DNA from: an uncultured Pseudokineococcus sp.
GTDB lineage: Bacteria; Actinomycetota; Actinomycetes; Actinomycetales; Quadrisphaeraceae
Assembly: GCF_947499845.1 (NCBI RefSeq)
Contig: NZ_CANMPM010000006.1
Span: forward strand, 124,001 to 188,000
Reading direction: 5' to 3'
DNA: 64,000 nt
The notes under the pieces are model-generated. The model made no database searches. It worked only from the letters and a program-made list of their open reading frames with translations, and was not told where the DNA came from. The translations under genes and the position numbers were made by a program. Positions 41,783-49,153 of the stretch are shown piece after piece (positions within the stretch are counted from its first letter, which is position 1; each line of letters opens with the position of its first letter).

Positions 41783-44017
41783 TCAGCGCAGCCGGCGCCG
41801 GTCGTCCGGCTGGCGCGCGGTGCGCCCGCTCGCGTCCAGCGCCTCGAGCAGCGGCAGGGCCACCCGTCGGCTCGTGCCCCAGGCCTGCCGGGCCTCGCTG
41901 GTCGTGAAGGGCGACGGCAGGGCGGCCAGCGCGGCGGCCGCCGCGTCGAGGGCGCCCGGCGCGAGGACGACGTCGCCCACGCGGACCAGGGCGCCGACCC
42001 GCACGGCCGCGCCGAGCTCGCGCGGCCCCAGCCCGAGGTCGCGCAGGCGGTGCGCCTCCGGGGCGCGGAAGGGCTCGGCGCGCAGGTCGGCCAGGACCTC
42101 CCGCACCGCGGCGGCCACCGGCGGCGGCAGCTGGTCGAGGGCCAGCTGCTCGGCGGCGGGCTGCTCGGAGGAGGTGCGCTCGGTCGGGGAGGGCGGGACG
42201 GACGAGCGCGGGGCGATGGAGCCGGGGTGGCCAGGCTTTCCGGGGGCAGGGCTTCCGGGGGCGGGGCCCGCGGGGGTGGGGCGGCCGGACGAGGGCAGGG
42301 CGGGGCGGGGGCGCGGCGTCGGGGCGGGACCGCCCGCCGGGCGCGGCGACGGCGTGGTGGGCCGCGGCCGGGCCGACGGCGCGGGGCTCGGAGCGGTCGG
42401 CGTCGGGGCAGCCGTGCTCGGCGGGGCGGGCGTCGGAGGAGCGGGCGTCGGCGGGGCGGGCGCAACGAGCCGCCCGTCGCGCTCGACGAGCACGTCCGCG
42501 GCCAGGAGCCGGACGACGTCGAGGTCTGGCACGCCCAGCCGGTGCCGGGCCGCCTCGAGCGGCGTGCCGCCTGCGAGCGGGTCGGCGGCCGCGTCCTGCG
42601 CCACCAGGGCGACGAGCCGCTGCCGCAGCTCCTCGCGCAGCCGCGGGTCGAGCACCTGCGCGCCGGTCCCGCTGCGGCGCAGCCGGTCCCGCACGAGGAC
42701 GGCCGGATGCCCGGCGCGGACGAGGTCGGCGGCGGCGGCGACGCCGCGCCGGCGGACCTCGTCGTCGAGGAGCGCCTGGCGCCGGGCGCGGGCGTCGGGG
42801 GCGGCGTCGTCGACGAGGAGCGCGGCGGGGACGGCGAGGTCGGCGGCGCGGGCCCGGGCGGCCCCGCGCCGGGTGAGCGGCGGCGGGTCGACGTCGAGGA
42901 CGCGGACCCCGGCGAGGACGGCCCGGCGGCCCGGGTCGCGCAGCAGCCCGAGGTCGCCCGTGCGCAGGGGCAGCGGCGTCCGCAGGCGCAGCCGGACCAC
43001 CTCGGCGCCGTCGCCGCTCGCGCCGCCGCCCCCGGTGCGCCCCAGCGCACGCGGCCGCGCGCTCACCTGGGCGGCGCCGACGTGCAGGAGCGCCTCGAGG
43101 GGCAGGGCGTCGCGTCCGACACCGGCAGTGGCGGGGCCGTCGTCCGCGAGCGCCCGCGCGCGCACCGCGCCGGTGAGCACGACGTCCACCTCGCAGGTGA
43201 GCCGGGCGCTGCCGGGGGCCAGGAGGGCGCTGCCGCGGGGCACGTCACCGGCGGACGCGCCGCGCAGGTTGACCGCCACACGGGCGGGCCCGGCCACCTC
43301 CGGGCGCGGCTCCTCGAGGGACTGCAGGCCGCGGACCCGCACCGACCGGCGTTCGCCGTCGGGCGTCACGGCCTCGAGCTCGTCGCCGGTGCGCAGGACG
43401 CCCTCGGGCAGGGTGCCGGTGACGACGGTGCCGGCGCCGCGGATGGTGAACGAGCGGTCGAGCCACAGGCGCGGCGGCGCGCCGGGGTCGGCCGGGGGCA
43501 GCCCGCGCACGAGGCCCACGACGGCGGCGCGCAGCGCATCGGTCCCGGCGCCCGTGCGGGCGCTCACCACGACGGACGGGGAGCCCGCGAGCGAGGTGCC
43601 GACCAGGCGCTGCGCGACGTCGGCGGCCGTGGCCGCGGCCCCGGCCGCGTCGACGAGGTCGGCCCGGCTGACGACGACGAGGCCCGAGCGCACGCCCAGG
43701 GCGTCCAGGGCGTCGAGGTGCTCCTGCGACTGGGGCATCCACCCGCCGTCGGCCGCGACGACGAGGAGGACGGCGGGCACGGGGCCGACCCCGGCGAGCA
43801 TGGTGGGGACGAAGCGCTCGTGCCCGGGCACGTCGACGAGCGCGACGCGCTCGGCGCCGCCGGCGCCGTCGTCCAGGTCGGTCCAGGCGAACCCGAGGTC
43901 GAGGGTGAGCCCGCGGCGCTGCTCCTCGGCCCAGCGGTCCGGCTCCCGGCCGGTGAGCGCGCGGACGAGGGCGGACTTGCCGTGGTCGACGTGCCCGGCG
44001 GTGGCGAGGACGTGCAC
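41783..44017 (-). CDS. selB: Selenocysteine-specific translation elongation factor SelB
   Basis: SelB is the GTPase that delivers selenocysteyl-tRNA to in-frame UGA codons marked by a SECIS hairpin. The 744-residue protein has the EF-Tu-like G domain (ATAGHVDHGKSALVRALTG; LDLGFAW; DVPGHERFVPTM), beta-barrel domains II and III, and C-terminal winged helices that bind SECIS. Between them (about 518-622) lies a 105-residue linker of almost pure Pro/Ala/Thr/Ser, far longer than usual. ATG 44017 lies 4 nt after the selA stop codon, so selA and selB are cotranscribed. It ends 7 nt from the convergent permease gene. Confidence 0.96.
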   Translation of the reverse strand: MHVLATAGHVDHGKSALVRALTGREPDRWAEEQRRGLTLDLGFAWTDLDDGAGGAERVALVDVPGHERFVPTMLAGVGPVPAVLLVVAADGGWMPQSQEHLDALDALGVRSGLVVVSRADLVDAAGAAATAADVAQRLVGTSLAGSPSVVVSARTGAGTDALRAAVVGLVRGLPPADPGAPPRLWLDRSFTIRGAGTVVTGTLPEGVLRTGDELEAVTPDGERRSVRVRGLQSLEEPRPEVAGPARVAVNLRGASAGDVPRGSALLAPGSARLTCEVDVVLTGAVRARALADDGPATAGVGRDALPLEALLHVGAAQVSARPRALGRTGGGGASGDGAEVVRLRLRTPLPLRTGDLGLLRDPGRRAVLAGVRVLDVDPPPLTRRGAARARAADLAVPAALLVDDAAPDARARRQALLDDEVRRRGVAAAADLVRAGHPAVLVRDRLRRSGTGAQVLDPRLREELRQRLVALVAQDAAADPLAGGTPLEAARHRLGVPDLDVVRLLAADVLVERDGRLVAPAPPTPAPPTPAPPSTAAPTPTAPSPAPSARPRPTTPSPRPAGGPAPTPRPRPALPSSGRPTPAGPAPGSPAPGKPGHPGSIAPRSSVPPSPTERTSSEQPAAEQLALDQLPPPVAAAVREVLADLRAEPFRAPEAHRLRDLGLGPRELGAAVRVGALVRVGDVVLAPGALDAAAAALAALPSPFTTSEARQAWGTSRRVALPLLEALDASGRTARQPDDRRRLR
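42418..42464. repeat. Short imperfect tandem repeat inside selB
   Basis: Three imperfect copies of an 18-bp GGCGGGGCGGGCGTCGGA-like unit encode the PAPPTPAPP repeats at the start of the SelB linker. Confidence 0.6.
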
Positions 44018-44020
44018 CGC

Positions 44021-45397
44021 TCAGGCCCCCGCGGGCGCCGCGGAGCGGGTGGTCGCCAGGGCGCGCAGCGCGGCCCCGACGAGCTGCGCGTCGTCCTCGG
44101 GCGCCAGGGAGCGCAGGTCGAGCAGGCACCGTCCGGCCTCGGTGCGGGCGACCACGGGGGGCGCGCCGGCGCGCAGGGCCGCCGCGGCGCGGGCGGGCAG
44201 GCTCACGGCCGCGCTCGGCAGGGGCAGCTCGGGGGCCCCGCCCCCGCCGACGGCGGCGTCGCTGGCGACGACGACCGCGTCGTGCCCGGCGGACGCCAGC
44301 GCCTCCGCCACGGCCTCGGCGCGGGCGCGGACCTGCTCGAGCGGCGCCTCCAGCGCGGCGCGGACCGGGACGACGGGGCCGCGCAGGGTCGCCTCGAGCG
44401 CGGCGAGGACGAGCTTGTCGACGCGCAGCGCGCGGGCCAGCGGGTGGCGGCGCAGCTGGTCGACGAGCTCCGCGCGGCCCAGCAGCAGCCCCGCCTGGGG
44501 GCCGCCGAGCAGCTTGTCGCCGCTGGAGGTCACGAGGTCGGCGCCCGCGCGCAGGGCGGTCGCGGCGTCGGGCTCGTCGGGCAGGAGGGGGTGCGGCGCG
44601 AGGAGCCCCGAGCCGGTGTCGACGACCACGGGCACGCGGCGCCCGAGCCGCCCGGCGGCCTCGTCGACGACGGCGGACAGGCCCGCGACGTCGACGTCCG
44701 CGGTGAAGCCCCGGACGACGAAGTTCGACGGGTGGACCTTGAGCACCATGCCGGTCTCGGGGCCGAGGGCGTCGGCGTAGTCCCGGGGGGCGGTGCGGTT
44801 CGTCGTCCCGACCTCGCGCAGCCGCGCGCCGGTCGAGACGAGGAGGTCGGGCAGGCGGAAGCCGTCGCCGATCTCCACCATCTCGCCGCGGCTGACGACC
44901 ACCTCGCGGCCGGCGGCCAGGGCCGTCGCGGCGAGCACGAGGGCGGCCGCGCCGTTGTTGACGACGTGGACGCCGCCGGCGTCGGGGACGGCCGCGGCGA
45001 GCGCCGCCGTGGCGTCGCGCCCGCGGCGACCGCGCGCCCCCGTGGCGAGGTCCAGCTCGACGTCGGTCGTCCCCGCCGCGGCGGCGAGCGCCTCGACCGC
45101 GGCGGCCGACAGGGGCGCCCGGCCGAGGTTGGTGTGGAGGATGACGCCCGTCGCGTTGAGCACGGGTCGCAGGCTCGCCGCCGTGGCGGGCAGGGCCGCG
45201 AGGACCTCGGTCACGACGTCCTCCGGCGCGACCTCACCGGTGCGCACGCGCTGCTGGACCCCCGTGACGACCTCCTTGACGAGCGCCCGCCCGAGCCGGT
45301 GCTGCGGCTCGACGAGCGCGTCGGCGGCGAGGACGACGTCGGTCCGCGGCACCCGGCGGGCGGGGGAGCGCCGGTCGGACGGTGCGGAGGTGCTCAC
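44021..45397 (-). CDS. selA: L-seryl-tRNA(Sec) selenium transferase SelA
   Basis: SelA converts seryl-tRNA(Sec) to selenocysteyl-tRNA(Sec) using selenophosphate. The 458-residue PLP enzyme shows the N-terminal VLNATGVILHTNLGRAPLS segment, VNNGAAALVLAATAL, GEMVEIGDGFRLPD and VGTTNRT, and the PLP-binding lysine is Lys295 in SSGDKLLGGPQAG. Length and motifs match bacterial SelA. GTG 45397 is preceded at 7 nt by TAGAGT (leaderless layout). It reads in the same direction as tRNA-Sec upstream and selB downstream. Confidence 0.96.
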   Translation of the reverse strand: MSTSAPSDRRSPARRVPRTDVVLAADALVEPQHRLGRALVKEVVTGVQQRVRTGEVAPEDVVTEVLAALPATAASLRPVLNATGVILHTNLGRAPLSAAAVEALAAAAGTTDVELDLATGARGRRGRDATAALAAAVPDAGGVHVVNNGAAALVLAATALAAGREVVVSRGEMVEIGDGFRLPDLLVSTGARLREVGTTNRTAPRDYADALGPETGMVLKVHPSNFVVRGFTADVDVAGLSAVVDEAAGRLGRRVPVVVDTGSGLLAPHPLLPDEPDAATALRAGADLVTSSGDKLLGGPQAGLLLGRAELVDQLRRHPLARALRVDKLVLAALEATLRGPVVPVRAALEAPLEQVRARAEAVAEALASAGHDAVVVASDAAVGGGGAPELPLPSAAVSLPARAAAALRAGAPPVVARTEAGRCLLDLRSLAPEDDAQLVGAALRALATTRSAAPAGA

Positions 45398-45404
45398 GGG
45401 GCCG

Positions 45405-45410
45405 ACTCTA
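45405..45410 (-). promoter_or_regulatory. -10 box TAGAGT, leaderless start of selA
   Basis: TAGAGT on the minus strand ends 7 nt before the GTG at 45397. Confidence 0.5.
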
Positions 45411-45480
45411 GGTCGCGCCACGGCGGTGCTGGCGTCGGCTGCACCCGCGCTCGGGGCCCTGCCTGCTCGCCTGCCTGGTC

Positions 45481-45510
45481 CCGCGCCTGGCCCCCGGGGG
45501 GCGCGCGCGG
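45481..45510 (-). terminator. Candidate terminator after tRNA-Sec
   Basis: An imperfect GC-rich palindrome (CCGCGC...CCCCCGGGGG...GCGCGG) starts right after the tRNA 3' end on the minus strand. Confidence 0.4.
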
Positions 45511-45603
45511 CGGAGGCGGACGGGAATCGAACCCGCCAGACCGAGGTGCTCGGCCTCGTCGGTGTTGAAGACCGCGGGGCCCACCAGGAACCCAGACGCC
45601 TCC
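45511..45603 (-). tRNA. selC: tRNA-Sec (anticodon UCA)
   Basis: The minus strand folds into a 93-nt tRNA. The acceptor stem pairs GGAGGCG with CGCCTCC, leaving G as discriminator; CCA is not encoded. The anticodon loop CUUCAAC places UCA at 34-36, reading UGA. A very long variable arm (GAGGCCGAGCACCTC-type stem) and the T arm GGGTTCGATTCCC are typical of selenocysteine tRNAs. It lies upstream of selA on the same strand. Confidence 0.96.
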
Positions 45604-45722
45604 ACGCGCGGGGACGAGTGTGCCGCACGCCCGCTGGTCGTGCTCACCCCCGCCGGACGCGGGGCCGGTCGCCGCACCCGGCCCGGTCGTCGCGGCGCGG
45701 TGCCCACAGGCACACTCGGACC

Positions 45723-46745
45723 GTGACGGCGACGCCCCAGCAGACCGGTCGGCTCACCTCCTACGCCCACGGCGGGGGGTGCGCGTGCAAGATCCCACCG
45801 GGCGAGCTGGAGGCCGTCCTCGCTGGCCTGCCCGGTCGGGGGACGGCGCCCGACGGCGCCGGGACGCTCCTCGTCGGCCTCGACGACGGCGACGACGCCG
45901 CCGTCGTCACCTCGCCGGCCACGCCCGGCGTCGGCCTCGTGGCGACCGCCGACTTCTTCACGCCCGTCGTCGACGACCCCTACGACTGGGGCCGGATCGC
46001 GGCGACCAACGCCCTGTCGGACGTCTACGCCATGGGCGGGACGCCGCTCGTCGCCGTCAACCTCCTGTGCTGGCCCCGTGACCTCCTGCCCATGGAGCTC
46101 GCCGCCGAGGTGCTCCGCGGGGGCGCCGACGTCGGCCGCCTCGCCGGGTGCCACGTGGCCGGCGGCCACAGCGTCGACGACCCCGAGCCCAAGTACGGCA
46201 TGGCGGTGACCGGCCTCGTCGACGTCGAGCGCCTGCTGCGCAACGACGCCGGCGTCGCCGGCGTGCCGCTGTCGCTCACCAAGCCGCTGGGCGTCGGCGT
46301 CCTCAACAGCCGGCACAAGGCGACCGGCGAGGTCTTCCCGCAGGCGGTGGACGCGATGACGACGCTCAACGCGGAGGCCTCGCGCGCCGCCGTCGCCGCG
46401 GGCGCCCGGGCGGCCACGGACGTCACCGGGTTCGGCCTGCTCGGCCACCTGCTGAAGATGGCGCGCGCCAGCGGCGTCGACGCCGTCGTGGACGCCGCGG
46501 CGGTGCCCTACCTCGACGGCGCCCGCGACGCGCTGCGCGACGGGCACGTCTCCGGGGGGACGCGCCGCAACCTCGACTGGGTGCGCCCCCACCTCGCGAG
46601 CCGGCTGCCCGAGGACGAGCTGCTCCTGCTCGCGGACGCCCAGACCTCCGGCGGGCTCCTCGTGGCGGGCGAGGTGCCCGGCGCGCCGGTGGTCGGCGAG
46701 CTCGTGCCCCGCCGCGGCGCCGCGGTCGAGGTGCACGTGCGCTGA
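45723..46745 (+). CDS. selD: Selenide, water dikinase (selenophosphate synthetase)
   Basis: SelD makes selenophosphate from selenide and ATP, the selenium donor for SelA. The 340-residue protein carries the glycine-rich catalytic loop HGGGCACKIPPGEL, with Cys at the position that can be Sec or Cys in this family, then LVATADFFTPVVDDPYDWGR, GHSVDDPEPKYGMAVTG and VTGFGLLGHLLKMA. GTG 45723 follows CACACT by 6 nt. It is divergent from the tRNA-Sec/selA/selB group and convergent with the formate dehydrogenase genes. Confidence 0.96.
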   Translation: MTATPQQTGRLTSYAHGGGCACKIPPGELEAVLAGLPGRGTAPDGAGTLLVGLDDGDDAAVVTSPATPGVGLVATADFFTPVVDDPYDWGRIAATNALSDVYAMGGTPLVAVNLLCWPRDLLPMELAAEVLRGGADVGRLAGCHVAGGHSVDDPEPKYGMAVTGLVDVERLLRNDAGVAGVPLSLTKPLGVGVLNSRHKATGEVFPQAVDAMTTLNAEASRAAVAAGARAATDVTGFGLLGHLLKMARASGVDAVVDAAAVPYLDGARDALRDGHVSGGTRRNLDWVRPHLASRLPEDELLLLADAQTSGGLLVAGEVPGAPVVGELVPRRGAAVEVHVR

Positions 46746-46787
46746 GCGCCCGCCGGGAGAGGACCGGGGCGGGTGGGCCCCGCCGCG

Positions 46788-48035
46788 TCAGGCGGCGGAG
46801 CCCACCCGACCGGCGTCCTGGCCCTCCGCGGCAGCGGCGGCCTCGGCCTCGGCCTCGGCGCGGCGACGGGCCTCGAGGCGCTCGCGCTGCGGGACCACCG
46901 TGTACTTGGGGTCGCGGGCCGACGCCATGCCCGCCTCGAAGACGCCGAAGCGCGTGAGCAGCGAGCCGGCGTTGAGCGCCACGCCCGACGCCACCCCGAC
47001 GGCGCGCGAGCGGCCGGCGAAGAAGGCGCCGACGGCGCCCACGGCCGTCAGGGCCTTGGCGGCCTTGAGCCACCGACCCTGGCGTCCGATCTTGTAGGGC
47101 TCCCCGACGAGGCCGGTGCGGTGCTCCATCCGGTGGCTCAGGCCGAGCTCGAGGGCGGCCCCGGCGACGGCGGCGCGCCGTGCCGGGCCGGCCTCGTGGA
47201 CGGGCGCGGCGATCATGCCGAGCCCGCCGGCGGCGGCCATGCCCGACCCGGCGAAGACGAACGGCAGCTCCGGGTACGACTCGTGCCAGGTCGGCACCGC
47301 GGTGTCGGCGATGAGCACGGCCGTGTAGGTCGCCAGCGGCGGCCCGAGGACGGCGGCGGCGACGCCGGACGCCCGGCCCACCGGCCCGACGAGCGGGAGG
47401 AGCGGCGCGAGGCGGGGGAGGCGCCCCGAGGCCAGCAGCGGGCCGCCGACCTCCGCCGCCGCGGCGACGCCGGCGAACGCGCTGTACGGCGAGAGGATCC
47501 AGCTGCCCACGCTCAGCGGCGAGGTGACCTTGAAGACGCGCAGCATGTTGAGGAAGCGGCTGGGCATGCCCAGGTCGTGGATGAGCGCCACCACGCTGCC
47601 GATGCTGCCGATCGAGCCGGCCAGGCGGGCCGTGCGCCGCAGCACCGGTCGCCCGGTCGCGTCCGCCAGCGCTCCGATCACCGAGCTCGAGCCCGCGAGC
47701 CCGCCGAGGTAGAGGTACAGCGGGACGTCGGGCACCTTCCACGTGGGCGTGTGGATGACCTGCCGGCCGTAGTACGACTGGAACTCGGCCTCGGGGACCA
47801 TGAGCTCCTCGGCGCCGCGACGACGGCGACGCGAGGCCCCCGGCCGGCCGCGGTCCTGCGGGCCGCCCGTCAGCGTCCCCTGCTCGCTGGGCGTCGTCGT
47901 CAGCTGGTCCCAGCCGCGCCGCTCCCCGCTCGCCGGCGACGGACCGGCGTCCGGCGCGGGGGCCTCGCCGTCCCGCGGCTCGCCGGCGCTGGCCGGCATC
48001 CCGCGCTCCGCCTCGCGGCGCTCGGGGGCGCTCAC
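46788..48035 (-). CDS. NrfD-type membrane subunit of formate dehydrogenase
   Basis: This 415-residue protein has an N-terminal soluble tail (about 1-90) with QSYYGRQVIHTPTWKVPDVPLYLYLGG, then about eight membrane helices of the NrfD/PsrC family, which pass electrons to the quinone pool without haem. The segment IHDLGMPSRFLNMLRVFKVTSPLSVGSW is a strong family motif. Its GTG overlaps the stop of the iron-sulfur subunit (GTGA at 48032-48035), so the three formate dehydrogenase genes form one operon. It replaces the cytochrome b subunit (FdnI) of the E. coli enzyme. The C-terminus is a Glu/Ala-rich coil. Confidence 0.9.
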   Translation of the reverse strand: MSAPERREAERGMPASAGEPRDGEAPAPDAGPSPASGERRGWDQLTTTPSEQGTLTGGPQDRGRPGASRRRRRGAEELMVPEAEFQSYYGRQVIHTPTWKVPDVPLYLYLGGLAGSSSVIGALADATGRPVLRRTARLAGSIGSIGSVVALIHDLGMPSRFLNMLRVFKVTSPLSVGSWILSPYSAFAGVAAAAEVGGPLLASGRLPRLAPLLPLVGPVGRASGVAAAVLGPPLATYTAVLIADTAVPTWHESYPELPFVFAGSGMAAAGGLGMIAAPVHEAGPARRAAVAGAALELGLSHRMEHRTGLVGEPYKIGRQGRWLKAAKALTAVGAVGAFFAGRSRAVGVASGVALNAGSLLTRFGVFEAGMASARDPKYTVVPQRERLEARRRAEAEAEAAAAAEGQDAGRVGSAA

Positions 48036-49153
48036 CGGCGGGCCCCGAGGAAGGAGAGGGCGAGCGCGCCGAGCATCGTGCCCGCCGCCATGGCCGCGTG
48101 CTTCCACATGTCCGGCAGGTCGCGCGTCGTCACCACCGGGTCCGGCGGCAGGCCGTAGACCTCCGGGTCGTCGAGGAGGAGGAAGAAGGCGCCGTCGCCG
48201 CCCACGCCGTCCTCGGTGTCGTGGCCGTACAGCTGGGCCTTGGGCTCGCCCTTCTCCTGCAGGACGGCGAGCCGCTCGTCGGCCCGGCGCCGCAGCTCGT
48301 CGACGGGGCCGAACTGGATGGACTCCGTCGGGCACGCCTTGGCGCAGGCCGGGGTCATGCCCTCGCCGAGCCGGTCGTAGCAGAGCGTGCACTTGTGGGC
48401 GCGGCCCGTGGACTCGCGCTTGCCGATGACGCCGTAGGGGCAGGCCGGGATGCAGTAGCCGCAGCCGTTGCAGACGTCGTCCTGGACGACGACGGTGCCG
48501 AACTCCGTGCGGAACAGCGCGCCCGTGGGGCAGACGTCGAGGCAGGCGGCGTTGGTGCAGTGCTTGCAGACGTCGGAGGCCATGAGCCAGCGGACGCCCT
48601 CGGGCGAGCCCGAGGGGCCCTGCTCACCGGCGCCGGCGGACGGTGCGGGCAGCGAGCCCGGGTCGGTGGCCGTGCCCTCGAGGGAGGACAGGACGTCGAA
48701 GTCGCCCATGTCGGCGACCGGGGGGAGCCCGCCGGACGACGCCCCGCCGCCGGAGCCGCAGCCCCCGCCCGAGCCGCACCCGCCTCCGCCGCCGGGCGCG
48801 GCGGCCGGCGCCGGGCCCGGGCCGATGCCCGGCATCCCGAGGCCGACCGGGGCCCGCTGCGGCACCGGCTGCTCGACGAACGCGACGTGGCGCCACGTGG
48901 AGGCGCCGAGCATCGAGCTGTTGTCGTACGAGGTGCCGGTGAGGTCCATCTCCCCCGTGGCGGGGACCATGTTCCACTCCTTGCACGCCACCTCGCAGGC
49001 CTTGCAGCCGATGCAGACGCTGGTGTCCGTGAAGAAGCCCATGCGGGGCGGGTGGTCGGCGTCGTAGCCGGTGCCGTCCGCGGGTGACGGGGTGTCGAAG
49101 AACCCCTTCCGGTGCCCGCCGGTCGTGGGCCTGCTGTCCGTGCTGGCGCTCAC
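48032..49153 (-). CDS. Formate dehydrogenase iron-sulfur subunit (FdhB-like)
   Basis: This 373-residue protein carries four 4Fe-4S binding motifs: CIGCKACEVACKEWN, CKHCTNAACLDVCP, CNGCGYCIPACPYG and a split CTLCYDR...CAKACP motif, as in FdnH/FdhB. A C-terminal hydrophobic helix (MAAGTMLGALALSFLGA) anchors it. Between the first and second motifs there is an unusual 85-residue insertion (about 104-190) rich in Gly, Pro, Ala and Ser, with two extra cysteines in GGGGGCGSGGGCGSGGG. GTG 49153 overlaps the fdhA stop by 4 nt. It shuttles electrons from the catalytic subunit to the NrfD subunit. Confidence 0.93.
   Translation of the reverse strand: MSASTDSRPTTGGHRKGFFDTPSPADGTGYDADHPPRMGFFTDTSVCIGCKACEVACKEWNMVPATGEMDLTGTSYDNSSMLGASTWRHVAFVEQPVPQRAPVGLGMPGIGPGPAPAAAPGGGGGCGSGGGCGSGGGASSGGLPPVADMGDFDVLSSLEGTATDPGSLPAPSAGAGEQGPSGSPEGVRWLMASDVCKHCTNAACLDVCPTGALFRTEFGTVVVQDDVCNGCGYCIPACPYGVIGKRESTGRAHKCTLCYDRLGEGMTPACAKACPTESIQFGPVDELRRRADERLAVLQEKGEPKAQLYGHDTEDGVGGDGAFFLLLDDPEVYGLPPDPVVTTRDLPDMWKHAAMAAGTMLGALALSFLGARR

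Noticed and set aside
42050-45568. A 1170-codon plus-strand frame opposite selB and selA
   Set aside because: It mirrors the codon pattern of selB and selA and has no recognisable domain.
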